DNA of 64,000 nucleotides from Nannochloris sp. 'desiccata' (taxonomy: Eukaryota > Chlorophyta > Trebouxiophyceae > Chlorellales > Chlorellaceae). Where the stretch lies: assembly GCA_019044685.2 (NCBI GenBank), contig JAGTXX020000010.1:1-64000 (forward strand), in the 5' to 3' direction. The notes below the pieces were generated by a model. It saw nothing but the letters and a program-made list of their open reading frames with translations, was not told the DNA's origin and did no database searches. Positions 32,606 through 43,929 of the stretch are shown one piece after another (within the stretch, counting starts at the first letter, position 1; each line of letters starts with the position of its first letter). The position numbers and the translations under genes are program-made.

Positions 32606-33566
32606 CTAGGCAAAACTCTCCTCTCCACCTTCGCTGGGTGGATTGCTTCCTGCTGCGGAAGGAACTCTCGGTGCCATCAAAGACGCGTTTACGATATTGT
32701 TCGTAAGCCCGTTTATCTTTGCATTGGTCCTCGTCTCAGCGTCAGACACCGCCGTATACATGGCTGCCTGGTCTTGAAGACGCCATTCTCCAGCTTGCGT
32801 CTTCCATTCGTTGACAGCTGCAAGAACGGCCTTGATGTCGACCGAGTTCGCGTCTATTTTCTTAAAGAGTTCATCCTTTACTTCTTGCAGCTGCTCCTTC
32901 GCTTCAGCCTTGCTTGCGTCTATTTTCTTAAAGAGTTCATCCTTTGCTTCTTGCAGCTGCTCCTTCGCTTCAGCCTTGCTTGCGTCTATTTTCTTAAAGA
33001 GTTCATCCTTTACTTCTTGCAGCTGCTCCTTCGCTTCAGCCTTGCTTGCGTCTATTTTATTTATTATTATGGGAACCGCATATAACAAAACGCCGATGAG
33101 GCAACTGATCTCAGGAGATAACGTCGCACCCACCGCCTGCAGAGGGTTTGAAGTTAAGGGAACTAAAATGAGCTGAAAGCAAAAACAATGAAGTAATTTA
33201 ACCCAAACACAAAAGATTTCCCAGTTGACTTGCCTTCTGATATTGCAAATATAGCAAGTAGCTGGCCAAGGGTAGCCAGTTCAACCAAGACGCCAACAAT
33301 TTTTTAATTTGATCTAACAAAGAGGGGCCTCGTTTCTCCTTAGAGGTCTCCACAGGAGCCATACTAGCTAACACAATAGCCGATACGCAGTTCGGGGGTT
33401 TCCCGAGAGCTACGCGGTTTCTGCCAGCATGAGCAAGCTGTTGCTCCTGCGACATCTTGCCTGGAGTGACGGGGGTCCCGAGCAATAACAAGGGAGCCAT
33501 TCGACAACGTCTATTTGGCACAGACAACGCCCTGGAATAGGCTCGGAAGCCAAGAACACTACGCAT
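32606..33566 (-). CDS. Two-exon coiled-coil repeat protein, possibly organellar
   Basis: Probable exons: 33566 to about 33230, and about 33136-32606. They are joined by a GC-AG intron (donor CAGAAG/GCAAGT, acceptor CTCTGCAG) that keeps phase 0. The N-terminus (MRSVLGFRAYSRALSVPNRR) looks like a mitochondrial presequence. A hydrophobic stretch (CLIGVLLYAVPIII) follows the junction, then three tandem 22-residue repeats IDASKAEAKEQLQEVKDELF plus a partial fourth (32850-33060), an extended coiled coil, and an Ala/Ser/Glu-rich C-terminus. Function unknown. It lies wholly inside the insert bounded by the 295-bp direct repeats. Confidence 0.45.
32850..33060 (-). repeat. Three 66-bp tandem repeats in the coiled-coil gene
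   Basis: Units 32850-32915, 32916-32981 and 32982-33047 plus a partial unit, differing at only one or two bases. Coding, in frame (22 codons each). Confidence 0.9.
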
Positions 33567-33569
33567 GTT

Positions 33570-34572
33570 CTGAATTGGGGAAGTCGAATTAGCCTGCTGT
33601 ATCTACCCTCCAGCCACAGCGAGCCAGAGATGACTCTAATTATTCTTTATCTAGCGTTGATTTATCTCGGGTGCTTAAGCTTTGTTATAGACATGACTCC
33701 TTTCAATGGGTGAAAAATAAGCTTTTTGGTTCAATCAGAGCCATTTCTGCGTTTTAGCCTAAGCAACTTGTTTAGCTTAGGAGAATATTGTAGCTTGTTT
33801 TTGCAAGTATACCCTTTTACTGATCAACTATCATATTGTTGGTGAATGGCATCATAAGGAAGATTTCAGCCAAGATTTCCGATTCTGAAAGAAGAAACTT
33901 TCTTTCTTTAAAGTAGCCTTCTCAAAAAACTTCGTGTTAAAAAAAATCAGATTTGAAAGGTCAAATTTACGTGTATTTTGGCCGATTTCAAAAAGATTCA
34001 GCGCCCTCAAAGCGAGCGCCTGAAATCGCACGTTTGTAAAGAAAAAGCGCCTCTCAACAAAGTTACATTGAAGAATTGGAAAGCGTGAGGTGTAGAGCCG
34101 CCAAGGGGTAATTACTTATAAGCGAATCGAGCCAGATGCGAGCTCCGCCGAACCGTCCTGGCGTCGATCGCTCGGTCCCTAGTCGCTGCGGTATGATGCA
34201 CACGGTGATTGGCTGCAGTTTGTGAGCGGGAGTCCTCGCCCAGACCACCGCACCCATCGAATCATTCGAGTCTGATGTCTCAACTCGATGTCCATCTTTT
34301 GCAGGAGATAAAGAATCGCCGGTGCAGCACCTCACATAATAATTATTAATAGTGCAGGTTTCAAGAGCGAGGCCAAGGGACCTGATTTCTGCTGAATTCA
34401 TTTGGCCAGACAACAACACCCCTAGCCGGTGCGTCACGGTGGTGAGCTACTTCAATTTTTTTGAAACAAGTGCGTCTTGTGAAGTTACAGTTTCACTGGG
34501 ATTAAAAGACCTGACAATATTATTGCTGCCTGGCTAGACCATTCACCGCCCTCCAAGGGCCTCGTTAATACG
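33570..34572. other. Insert interior, no gene recognised
   Basis: Contains a second, partial copy (33787-33842) of the protease 3' flank at 31823-31886, then about 730 bp not present in the left copy. GC-richer patches near 34.1-34.4 kb show no recognisable RNA or protein gene. Confidence 0.4.
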
Positions 34573-34867
34573 TTAAGAAAGAACTGAAATTTCTTTCTCC
34601 GTGGACCAACAAATGAATTAATAAGAATCTATTGTTATTCCCTCCCCTTTTTATCTCGCGATTACTATGTTTTCCAGTACAGACCTATTTATAAAGAGCA
34701 AAATGATCAAATACCAAACGAAGTAATAAGCCATACGCTACGAAGTTATGCACCAATGCAACTTCAAGAAAAAAAACCACATTGTTAATCAAAATATTCT
34801 TCCTTTTCATTTCATTCATTTCTCAGCCCAGCAACTAGTATCCATTCCATACACCACGCTAATGACG
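34573..34867. repeat. 295-bp direct repeat, right copy
   Basis: Matches 31914-32209 with a few substitutions. Here it is continuous with the intact 3' end of the hydrolase-like gene. Confidence 0.8.
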
Positions 34868-37028
34868 GTGCCTTGAAATGCACAGCACCTACAAATCTAC
34901 TCGGCCCTTCATCGAAAGGCCCTTCTTTCTTTGAATCAACATACACAGCAGGCACTACAGCGGTACAACTTTTATTCCTTGTTTTATTTTCACCACGGCC
35001 ACTATCACTCTCAACACCAATGGTAGAATGAGCTGTGTCTTTTGATAATACCATTGGAGTATCAATCCAATCTGAAGCCTTTTCCCAATGCTTCGGAGGC
35101 TGCTGCTCAGCATCTTCAGCATGCTCTTCTCTTTCTGCCTCGTCTCCCACTGCTGCCGGCGCCGCCTTTTCTATTTCCTTCTTGGCACCACTACCACTGC
35201 GGCCATGGTCACCACGGCCATCCTTGTGAGGGCCACCGCGTCTATCCTCTATAAACACCAATTCAAACCCACGGTTCTGGAATATCTCGCGCGCTCTCGC
35301 ACCCACCTGCACCAAGGCCTCTTCATAAACTTCGGCACTCAGACGGGAGCCTTCCCCTCTCGGTCCTTTCTTTTTACCTCCAGCTCGACTTATATGAGTA
35401 TGTTTATACGTAGCATTGATCCTGTGCGAGTGTATAGAATTCATCAACTGTTCAGGATTCTCTAGAGAAGGGCTCATCTCTTTAACAGCATACGCAATTT
35501 GCTCTCCACTTTTCAATTTTAAAGCATAGGTAGGCGACAACAATGCTGTAGGCGCTCTGGTACCTACAGCGTGTTTTCCTTCTGGGTACGCTTCTCTTTG
35601 TAACAGAATATGTACCTTGAGTACAAAACCATGCGGTGCCTCTTTGCACTGTAAGATCACTGGTTGGCTGTAAATAAACGACTCCCTTGATGTATGTGAC
35701 ACCGCAGCCATAGAAATGTCTTTTACGATTTCAGAAGGAAGCCCTGCAGATTCTAGTAGTTGTTTTTGAGCCCTGATTGCGAATCGTTCTGCAGTGTGAA
35801 GCTCCCCTGGATGTGCTGTAAATGAACAAGAAGGCGAATCAAAACAAAGATATTCAGCCCCGTGGGAGTAGGCAAGAGGGTGCGCAAGGACTTGTCGCTC
35901 TAGGCCATAGCATGCAGTGGTATCATCGCAGGCGCCTTCAGTGCACAAAAGCAAGTCTTCTGCTGCTGTACGGCCTAGAGCACGCAGATAGGGAGTGAAA
36001 TGACGAGCAGCACGCATTGTTACGTCTTCTAAGACATCTATCGCTGCTTCTTTCTTTTGGAAATTTTCTTCTTGTGCTTGTGCTTGTGGCAGTGGTGGTG
36101 CAGAGTGAGCAGTTAGGAACGCACCCACCACAGCAGCTACTTCTTCCAAAGCCGCCTTTTGCTCCTTTTCAAATGGGTCTAAATCTCCTCTATTATAATT
36201 TACTTTTCCATTACTAAACTGTGCGTGATTCATACCCTCTATTATAGCTATAGGGCACTCTCTGGCAGCGCATTTTCGGCCTAGACTTGGTGCAGAGAGC
36301 GCTGCTTCGGCTGCAGAGAGCGCAGCACGGCATTGATGCGCTTGTCCATCCATTTCTCCAAAAATATGAAGAACAGGACGTGGGTAGGTGTGTACAAATG
36401 GCCAAAAGGTGTCTGTAGGGACCATTGATGCGCCAAATAAAACTGCGCCAGCAGAACGATGGAATGGGAAGCCACTTGCAGCTAAAACTGACATTGAGTG
36501 CATCCCGATGAATACATTATCGAATCTTCCAGAGAAACTAGAGCTCGATTTAATGAATCCAGCGTCTTCTGCAGCTTTTAAAGCGTCTTCAATAGCAGTG
36601 TTGAAAACTTGTTCAGTGCTGCTGGGCGAGGTCGAATTCATTTGAGACCAATCTACAGCAGCGAGAATCAACCAAACATTGGTAGAGAGGGTTTTAAATG
36701 CGGTTTTGAGTTCTGCTGCGAGGGCAGAGTAGTCTTTTGGATACATAAAGGCACCAGGAAGGAAAATAAAGGCAGTTGCCTGTTCGGATTTTGTTTCTTC
36801 TTGTTGCTTTGCTTGTAAAGATGATTTTGAGGAAGGCGAGACAACCAAGGGCTTTAGATCACTGGGATCAGGATGGGGGGCAAATGCGAATGGGAAGGAA
36901 GCTCGGCCTGCATGCGCTCCTCCTCCAGGAGCAGCGGCCAAGGGGATTCTCTCATGAGGTCCACCACTTGGTATATTCAAAGAGGCATGTCCCAAGGACG
37001 TAGCTGCCTTCTTATCGCTGACTTGCAT
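34812..37028 (-). CDS. Alpha/beta-hydrolase-like protein with long C-terminal extension
   Basis: 738 residues from the ATG at 37028, one exon. After a low-complexity N-terminus, residues ~83-330 look like an alpha/beta-hydrolase: an oxyanion-type strand FIFLPGAFM, a possible nucleophile elbow IGMHSMS (175-180, Ser178), an acid near GEMDGQ (Asp227) and a His in EGMNHAQ (268). The elbow lacks the usual G-x-S-x-G glycines, so activity is doubtful. The following ~400 residues hold a Cys-rich segment (LLLCTEGACDDTTACYG, ECLCFDSPSC-like) and a charged linker. Substrate unknown. The last 18 codons are duplicated 2.6 kb away in the left direct repeat. Confidence 0.6.
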   Translation of the reverse strand: MQVSDKKAATSLGHASLNIPSGGPHERIPLAAAPGGGAHAGRASFPFAFAPHPDPSDLKPLVVSPSSKSSLQAKQQEETKSEQATAFIFLPGAFMYPKDYSALAAELKTAFKTLSTNVWLILAAVDWSQMNSTSPSSTEQVFNTAIEDALKAAEDAGFIKSSSSFSGRFDNVFIGMHSMSVLAASGFPFHRSAGAVLFGASMVPTDTFWPFVHTYPRPVLHIFGEMDGQAHQCRAALSAAEAALSAPSLGRKCAARECPIAIIEGMNHAQFSNGKVNYNRGDLDPFEKEQKAALEEVAAVVGAFLTAHSAPPLPQAQAQEENFQKKEAAIDVLEDVTMRAARHFTPYLRALGRTAAEDLLLCTEGACDDTTACYGLERQVLAHPLAYSHGAEYLCFDSPSCSFTAHPGELHTAERFAIRAQKQLLESAGLPSEIVKDISMAAVSHTSRESFIYSQPVILQCKEAPHGFVLKVHILLQREAYPEGKHAVGTRAPTALLSPTYALKLKSGEQIAYAVKEMSPSLENPEQLMNSIHSHRINATYKHTHISRAGGKKKGPRGEGSRLSAEVYEEALVQVGARAREIFQNRGFELVFIEDRRGGPHKDGRGDHGRSGSGAKKEIEKAAPAAVGDEAEREEHAEDAEQQPPKHWEKASDWIDTPMVLSKDTAHSTIGVESDSGRGENKTRNKSCTAVVPAVYVDSKKEGPFDEGPSRFVGAVHFKAPSLAWCMEWILVAGLRNE

Positions 37029-37476
37029 ATTTCCAAGGTGGGAAAAGTGCGTTGAATCAACAAATTTGTGAGGAAGTAAAAATTTCCAAAAAATAGAACG
37101 TGACAAATGATCTCAAAACTCCGGGTTACTAGTTTCGATTGAGAACCTAGGATACCGCACAGTATATAGATACTTATTCAAATAGATCCTCGTATTACAT
37201 AGATTAAATTTTGCATGCAACCTAGGCCCTCGTTTCCACATATTTCTGTCTTTACCGAAATCTTACAATAGCGAGAAACGCAAAAAAGAAAGTATCATAA
37301 ATAGTAAAATTTCATTATTTCTCCACAAAACGTCAACTGTTCGTTTAAAAAAAAATACCGTCGACATTGAACGCTACTCCCGCTGCGACTGGGCCAAAAA
37401 AACCGTGTTGAACTTTAAATTCAAATCAAAATTGGATCACAAATTCAACTAAATTCCCTGCGTTCCTCAAAGATTC
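37029..37476. other. Upstream region of the hydrolase-like gene, nothing recognised
   Basis: AT-rich; expected to hold its promoter. No gene or repeat identified. Confidence 0.45.
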
Positions 37477-37794
37477 CTAATCCCATATGTACTTTTGTGC
37501 GGGCAGATCTCTGCTACCGAAAACATCAGCGAGGCCGCGAAATTCTACTCCTGTAAAAACTAGTAGGGATTGGCGTGAATGAACGATGTCGGTATGTGGG
37601 TCGCCCTGCGACCAAAACCGCCGCATAGCTATACCTCCAAAATCAAACTCATATTTCTCGGTACTAATGCACATGAAATGTTGGAGGACATGATAAACGA
37701 TCATGAAACCGTGCGCAAGGTCACCTAGGAAGCCACCGCCACCGCCGACAAGGACGACAGGTACCAAGAAAGATGGAGCAAACGCAGATCCCAA
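37477..37794 (-). CDS. Hypothetical ORF, possibly an exon
   Basis: About 105 codons open without a clear ATG at its start, containing VPVVLVGGGGGFLGDLAHGFM and FDFGGIAMRRFWSQGD. Composition is protein-like, but no family is recognised and no adjoining exons were found. May be a gene fragment. Confidence 0.25.
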   Translation of the reverse strand: MGSAFAPSFLVPVVLVGGGGGFLGDLAHGFMIVYHVLQHFMCISTEKYEFDFGGIAMRRFWSQGDPHTDIVHSRQSLLVFTGVEFRGLADVFGSRDLPAQKYIWD

Positions 37795-38545
37795 GCCGAG
37801 CGTTGCTACCCGAAAAGTGTGAATATATTTATCTTACACCGTCAGCACTTCGACCCATTGTGTCAGTATCTTTTAAGACGTCGTGCCTGAAGAAGACGTG
37901 CAAACAGCTATGAGGCGGGATGCAAATTTGCAACTCAGCAAGGCAATTAAAAAAGTGGTGCAATACAAGGCCCCTGGCACCAAGGTTCACCGCTTACCAC
38001 AGAAGCATGCTTGCTGATCTTCTACCTCGCGTAAAGCTGCACAGACTCCCTAATTTCTTCCTCACTCTCACCGCCAACGAGGTATCAGAAACTTGATGGC
38101 CTAAATTTAAAATGCTAGAGGACGATTTCCTCTCTAGCTTGCCTATGGTGATTACATAGAGTTAATTCATAAGGGGCACCGCCTCCTGCACGCTTCAGCT
38201 TTTCCATGTCTGCTGTCTCCTGTGTAAAAGTAATAAAACGTTGCCGCCAACATCACCAAGGCGGCGAGAAATGCCGTAATGCTCCATACTGCCTCCGCAC
38301 TTAATTTACAACAATGCACATGAATATAAAATGTGCTTCAAAGAAAAAACACAGTTAATTGCTTCCGCACACCCAGTTACATTATGATATAATATTTCGG
38401 GCCATTCTTGTTGTTTGATCTTCAAGAAAGTTCGCACGCCATTGTGGAATATGCTCATCTAAATGCTACACCAACACAACTTACTTAATAATAGTCTTTA
38501 ATTGAAATGCTGGAAAGAGCAGAGGAAATCCGATTAAGGCTTGTT
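37795..38545. other. Intergenic, nothing recognised
   Basis: No coding region or repeat that matches elsewhere in the window. Confidence 0.4.
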
Positions 38546-38558
38546 AAATTTTCCTTCT

Positions 38559-38913
38559 CCTATTGCTCGCCTGGTGTCGGCCAACCAGACGTCTCCTGGC
38601 AGGCAAAAGGAACCGTTGTGATTAAGCGAACGAGGCGCCTGCGTCCAGAGCAGGAAGGATCTTTTGGATTGAGTCACGTTGAGATGAAGCTTTGGATCAC
38701 CTGACCCGCCGGGTGATCCTTGGTGGACCAAGACGTTCGGTTTTCTTTGATGCGGCGGTGGATGGTAACTATATTGAATTGATATTTCTTGATTTGTTCT
38801 TTGTTTCTTTTGGTTCAGGCTGTGTCCTTTATTATCTGTTAAACTGTTGTCATTGGCAGCAGAATATATTTATATATTAAAGGCTGTAAAGAGAGAGAGA
38901 GAGAGAGAGAGAG
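38559..38913 (+). mobile_element. GA-tailed retroposon (SINE-like), copy 1, full length
   Basis: 355 bp ending in about 13 GA dinucleotides, flanked by a perfect 13-bp duplication AAATTTTCCTTCT (38546-38558 and 38914-38926). Its 3' 275 bp recurs inverted at 49838-50111. It contains GGATTGAGTCA, which is near the RNA polymerase III B box, and a strong small hairpin around CACCTGACCCGCCGGGTG. No protein-coding capacity. Confidence 0.75.
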
Positions 38914-39158
38914 AAATTTTCCTTCTTCAAACCACCGCTGCTGTCACTGATGCTACCACTGTGGCCCCTGCAAGTACGAATTACGTCCCTGGCGGTCGTC
39001 CTCCAAGCAGCACTTTAAGAAGAAGCACCAGAATAGTTGAAAGGATGGGTCAGACCTTGTCTAACCCTCTGCTACCTCCCTTGGCCACTCTCAGCGGACA
39101 ACCAAGAAGGACTCCTTCTTCGCCATATGCTGGCAGACCACGGGGGCGAAAATTTCTG

Positions 39159-39559
39159 CTAGGTTGAGAAAGGGCGTATACACACAGCAGACAAATCTAA
39201 AAAGCTGCATCCGCTGCTGATCGTTTCTTCCTCCACGCCTAATTGCATGTTGACTTGAAGAAAGAAGTTAATCCAGCGATTCAGACAAGACTGGAGAATC
39301 AAAGTTTCCAACCAGTCGAGACCACGATTTGAATCGTTTCGTGTCACTGCTTTCAGCCAATGCTTTCGCGCACTCTTCCCTTGTCCTATGGAGATTGGAA
39401 AAGGCATTCCAGCTGATCTCATCATCCAGGCTACCAGAAAGCGTGCTAGGCGTCCATTACCGTTACTAAAAGGATGGATTGCTAAAAAATTATAGGAGAA
39501 CTTCGCTGCGGTGGCTCCCGAGGCGGTGGAATTGGCCAGCTGCGTGGGTTTGTAATATT
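39159..39559 (-). CDS. Fic-domain protein, C-terminal exon
   Basis: The frame contains AIHPFSNGNGRLARFLV (motif HPFSNGNGR at 39450-39476), matching the Fic consensus HPFx(D/E)GNGRxxR with Asn in place of the acidic residue. Fic enzymes transfer AMP or similar groups to protein hydroxyls. After the motif, AWMMRSAGMPFPI and GKSARKHWLKAV continue the fold, and the frame ends at 39159. The exon appears to start after an AG at 39560-39561. Possible upstream exon sequence lies near 39.73-39.88 kb (LVYAFLTETQLDSSGI), but joining it is uncertain. No start codon identified; may be a partial or broken gene. Confidence 0.65.
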
Positions 39560-39889
39560 CTTAATCGACTGGATTTTCTAATCGAAAACTCGCTCAGGTA
39601 AAACTCGCTAGGATTTGTTTTTAACCTACTGTATAAGAAAGGATCATCATCAGGTACAAAAAATGATAGCATGCAAACAAGAGTAGTTGCAGTCTTCTGA
39701 CTGTGGAAAACATACCTACAAAACAGCACAGAGAGGTGAGTGCCAATTCCAGACGAGTCTAATTGAGTTTCAGTTAGAAAGGCGTAGACGAGCTCGAGGT
39801 GGGGTCTAAAGAGCAGGAGAGTTGCTTTGCTGGCGGTGTCAGAGCTTCTTCCGGAGCTTCTCGTGCAGCTCCTTTCCAGCATATGAATC

Positions 39890-40737
39890 CAGATTTTTGC
39901 CCAAGTTGAATATGAGTTGAGATATAAATTTTCAAACCATTTAGGAATAAGTCAGAAGTAGTCAAAAAAGAGTCTAGAAGCGTGGAAGGAGTTCAATTAA
40001 GGAAATACTTTTCTGATCGACAGATGTGATCGAAGAACTACAAAAGTTGGAAAAGGAAAAGAGCTGTGATGAATGCGTAGGATATGGGCAGTATAGCAGG
40101 TAAAATGAACTAATGCAAGCTCTGAGGGTGAAAAGCGGACTGTGGAGAGAATAGTGGAATTGAAGAATTTTTTTGTGTTGTCACCGCTCAGTTTAGTTCT
40201 TTTGTTCTAGGTCCATTTTAAATCTTTACATGAGAAATGGGGTTGGCAAGACAATGGGGTGCATCCGTTTATTGCATGCCTGTACAATAACTATCCTAGC
40301 TCATTCATTCTCCACCTTCAAAAAATTTTATAGTTTCAAAATTTCTTTGCCAGCTGAAGGAAAAGAGAATAAAAAAAAGACTAGGACTGATTCGTTCTTC
40401 TTTACGATAAAGTCAGGGAAAGTAAAGAGTGGAGAAACCCGATCTATTATCGGCCAGAGAAAGAAAGAAAAAAAGAGAAAATATGATTTCAAGGTCCCTA
40501 TCTACTACAAAACCGACAAGTAGGTGGCGGTTGATGAAAAACAAAAACAAAGGTGGATTGATTGATTTTATTGAATAGCTACCTAGATAGATAGATAGAT
40601 ATTAATCAGCATGATAAAGAAGATAGATTGGTTTTAGTTTCTAGGAGCAATGATTGATACCAAGTGATTTAATTCTCTCTTATAATATAATAATAATTAA
40701 TTAATTTTCTTATTCCAACCCGTCTTCTTGATTGAAT
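39890..40737. other. Intergenic, nothing recognised
   Basis: Contains a short GATA microsatellite (about 40585-40600), purine-rich tracts and AT-rich DNA. No gene seen. Confidence 0.45.
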
Positions 40738-43700
40738 TTAACCAGAGCACATCATGCACGCGTCCTTGTTCTCAATGCTGCATACCATAGCTGCCATCTG
40801 TCGTTCCCTTTCCATTTCCTCATCAATCTCAGCAGCAGTCTTCTTCGCAGGCTTGGCAATGACAGCGTTCTCCTTGGTAGCATCAGCAGCGGAGTTTTGG
40901 CGAGCAAGTCGGTCGCTTTTTCTTTTAGCAAGAGCCTGCTGGTCAACGGTGAACTTAATAGCATCAGCAGCAGCACGAGTACGTAAATAGTACAATCCAG
41001 TCTTCAATCCAGCCTTCCAGGCATAGAAATGCAAAGAAGTGAGTTTACCAAAGTTAGGGTCACTCATGTGGACATTGAAAGATTGCGATTGATCAATAAA
41101 GGCACCGCGATCAGCAGCCATATCCACCAAAATACGTTGTTTAATCTCCCAAACAGTCTTGTAGAGTGCCTTGAGCTCATCAGGAATCTCCAAATCGGCG
41201 ACAGATCCATTCGAGGCAACCAATTCATTCTTCATGTCAGCATCCCACATACCCATGCGAGTCAAATCAGAGAGTAAATGCTGATTGACGACAGTGAATT
41301 CACCAGAAAGCACACGTCTAACGTAGATGTTGGAGGTATAGGGTTCAAAGCATTCGTTATTCCCCAAAATTTGAGAAGTAGAGGCAGTAGGCATGGGTGC
41401 AACCAACAATGAGTTGCGAACTCCATTAGCAGCAATCTCTCCACGAAGAGCAGCCCAGTCCCAACGATCACCAGGGGTAACACCCCACATATCAGGCTGC
41501 AAAACACCTTTAGATACAGGGGATCCTTCATAAGAAGAGTAGGTTCCCTCTACTTTAGCCAAAGAGCACGACGTACGCAATGCAGCATAATAGATAGTCT
41601 CAAAAATATCCTTATTCAATTGCTGTGCTTCAGGTGAATCAAAGGGCATACCCAAAAGAATAAACGCATCAGCAAGACCTTGTACACCAAGACCAATAGG
41701 ACGATGGCGCATATTCGAGTTTCTAGCAGTCTCAACAGGATAGTAGTTAATATCAATGATCTTGTTCAAGTTGCGAGCAGCAACTGAAACAACCTCAGCA
41801 AGCTTTTCGAAATCAAAGTATCTGTTGGCAGCATCTAAAGATCCAATTATCTTACGTCCTTCACGGCCAGTAGGATTGTGTTCACGAACAAAACGAGGCA
41901 ATGCAATAGACGCCAAGTTGCAAACGGCAGTCTCGTCCGGAGCGGTGTACTCAAGAATCTCAGTGCACAAGTTGGAGCATTTAATAGTACCCAGATTTTG
42001 TTGATTAGATTTCCTGTTGCACGAATCCTTGTAAAGCATGAACGGGTTACCAGTCTCAACCTGTGCTTCGAGGATAGCAAACCATAACTGCTGTGCTTTG
42101 ATCGTCTTGCGAGCACGGCCCTCACGTTCATATTTCGCATAAAGTGCTTCAAATTCATCACCCCAGCAATCAGCAAGGCCAGGTGCTTCATTAGGACAGA
42201 ACATAGACCATTCACCACCAGCTTCTACGCGTTTCATGAATAAATCAGGAATCCATAAAGCATAGAAAAGATCACGAGCACGTGCTTCTTCCTTTCCGTG
42301 ATTTTTACGGAGCTCCAAGAAATCAAAGATGTCAGAGTGCCAAGGTTCTAAATACATGGCAAAGGCACCCTTACGTTTACCACCACCCTGATCAACATAA
42401 CGAGCGGTATCGTTGAATACACGAAGCATAGGGATGATTCCATTGGAAGTACCATTGGTACCACGAATGTACGATCCAGTAGCACGGATGTTGTGCATAT
42501 GGAGACCAATACCACCAGCAGATTTAGAGATGCATGCACACTCTTTTAAAGTGTCGTAAATACCTTCAATGCTGTCGTTCTTCATGGCGATGAGGAAGCA
42601 AGAAGAAAGCTGAGGGCGGGGGGTGCCGGCATTAAAGAGAGTAGGAGAAGCGTGGGTGAACCAACGCTGAGAGAGCAAATGGTAAGTTTCAATGGCAGAT
42701 TCAACATCGTGTTTGTGGATACCGACAGCAACACGCATAAGCATGTGCTGAGGGCGTTCTACAACACGGCCATTGACACGAAGGAGGTAGGAACGCTCGA
42801 GGGTTTTGAAACCAAAATAATCGTAATCAAAATCGCGATCGTAGACAATTTCGGAGTCAAGACGTTCTTGATTGTCCATGATAATCTGGAAAACGTCCTC
42901 AGCGATCAAGGGAGCAGGGTCCTTGGTCTTGGGGTTGACATGGCTATGCATGATCTTGACGCTGCAGATAATTTTTTGAATAAAAATTCGAAATTTAGTA
43001 ACGAAAATAGTGATTAAATGGTTTGTAAAGCAACGCATATGAACAAGATTGTGAAGGAACTTACGTCTCGCTGAAAGACTTAAGGGTGTTCTTGTGGAGG
43101 TTGGAGACAGCAATGCGTGCAGCGAGCTGCAGTTAATAAAAGTGTGAATTGGGAGGTGTAAATGAGAAACCAGGGTTAATGGGGTCTAGAGCGTCAAGAA
43201 TATATGCGTGTCGATATTACTTACCAAAGCATAGTCAGGGTGGGTGGCGGTGAGGGAAGCAGCAGTCTCAGCTGCAAGCTCATCCAGTTCAGTGGTGGTT
43301 ACACCCTTGTATACACCAGCAGTGACCTTCTGGGCGACCATAACCTGCAGAATAGGAAAGAGTATTGCGATGAGTACACATTGCAAGATTGCAGGGGGAA
43401 AACACTGCTCTGGGGAGCAAGACAAAAAGTTGACATTCAAACTGAAATTTAAACTTGCGGGCTATTTGGCGCATGAAAGCACCCCTTGACACGCAGCAAG
43501 TCGTCAATAAAAAATGTCTCAGCATTATCAGCAGCGCAAAACTGCTTGGCAAACGCAGAATACTTACAGGGTCGCAGAAATCGGAATTCAAACCATAAGA
43601 CAGCTTCGTGATACGTGCAGTGATCTTGTCAAAGTGCACTGGCTCTTTCCTGCCGTCTCTTTTGACGACAAACTGCAACAGAGAAGGGGAACCGTGAGAG

Positions 43701-43762
43701 GGCTGCTGCAAAAAGTGAACGCAAAGAATCAATTGCAACAATAACAACGAACAACTTACCAT
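40738..43762 (-). CDS. RNR1: Ribonucleoside-diphosphate reductase large subunit (class Ia)
   Basis: Five exons: 43762-43760, 43672-43568, 43344-43225, 43126-43065 and 42961-40738; 837 residues. It reduces ribonucleotides to deoxyribonucleotides together with the small subunit. The first coding exon is only the ATG, immediately followed by GTAAGT. Exons 2-4 give the ATP-cone ([38 protein letters not shown]). Catalytic-site blocks: [41 protein letters not shown]. The C-terminal CMMCSG is the redox-active cysteine pair. All introns are GT-AG and phases agree. Length fits eukaryotic R1 plus a short lysine-rich insertion near the end. Confidence 0.95.
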
Positions 43763-43929
43763 CTTGCTCCCAGCGTTTGACTACGCAATTCTATAATAGC
43801 TGACACTTTACTGCCGCTAATTAAAAGGGTGCAGTTACGGCGAGGGCTGCTAACAAATTTTCCTTTTTTTTGAATTAGAAAGCCCATTATCGGGCGTCTG
43901 AGTGTGGGGGATGAGAAACTTTCTTTGAT

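Noticed and set aside
32850..33060. Regularly spaced 66-bp repeats as a CRISPR array
   Set aside because: Units are contiguous without unique spacers, in frame within a coding exon, and the genome is eukaryotic.
35035..35465. Plus-strand frames of 64-125 codons
   Set aside because: Antisense to the charged linker of the hydrolase-like gene.
42652..43017. 121-codon plus-strand frame inside RNR1
   Set aside because: Antisense to the strongly conserved RNR1 exon 5.
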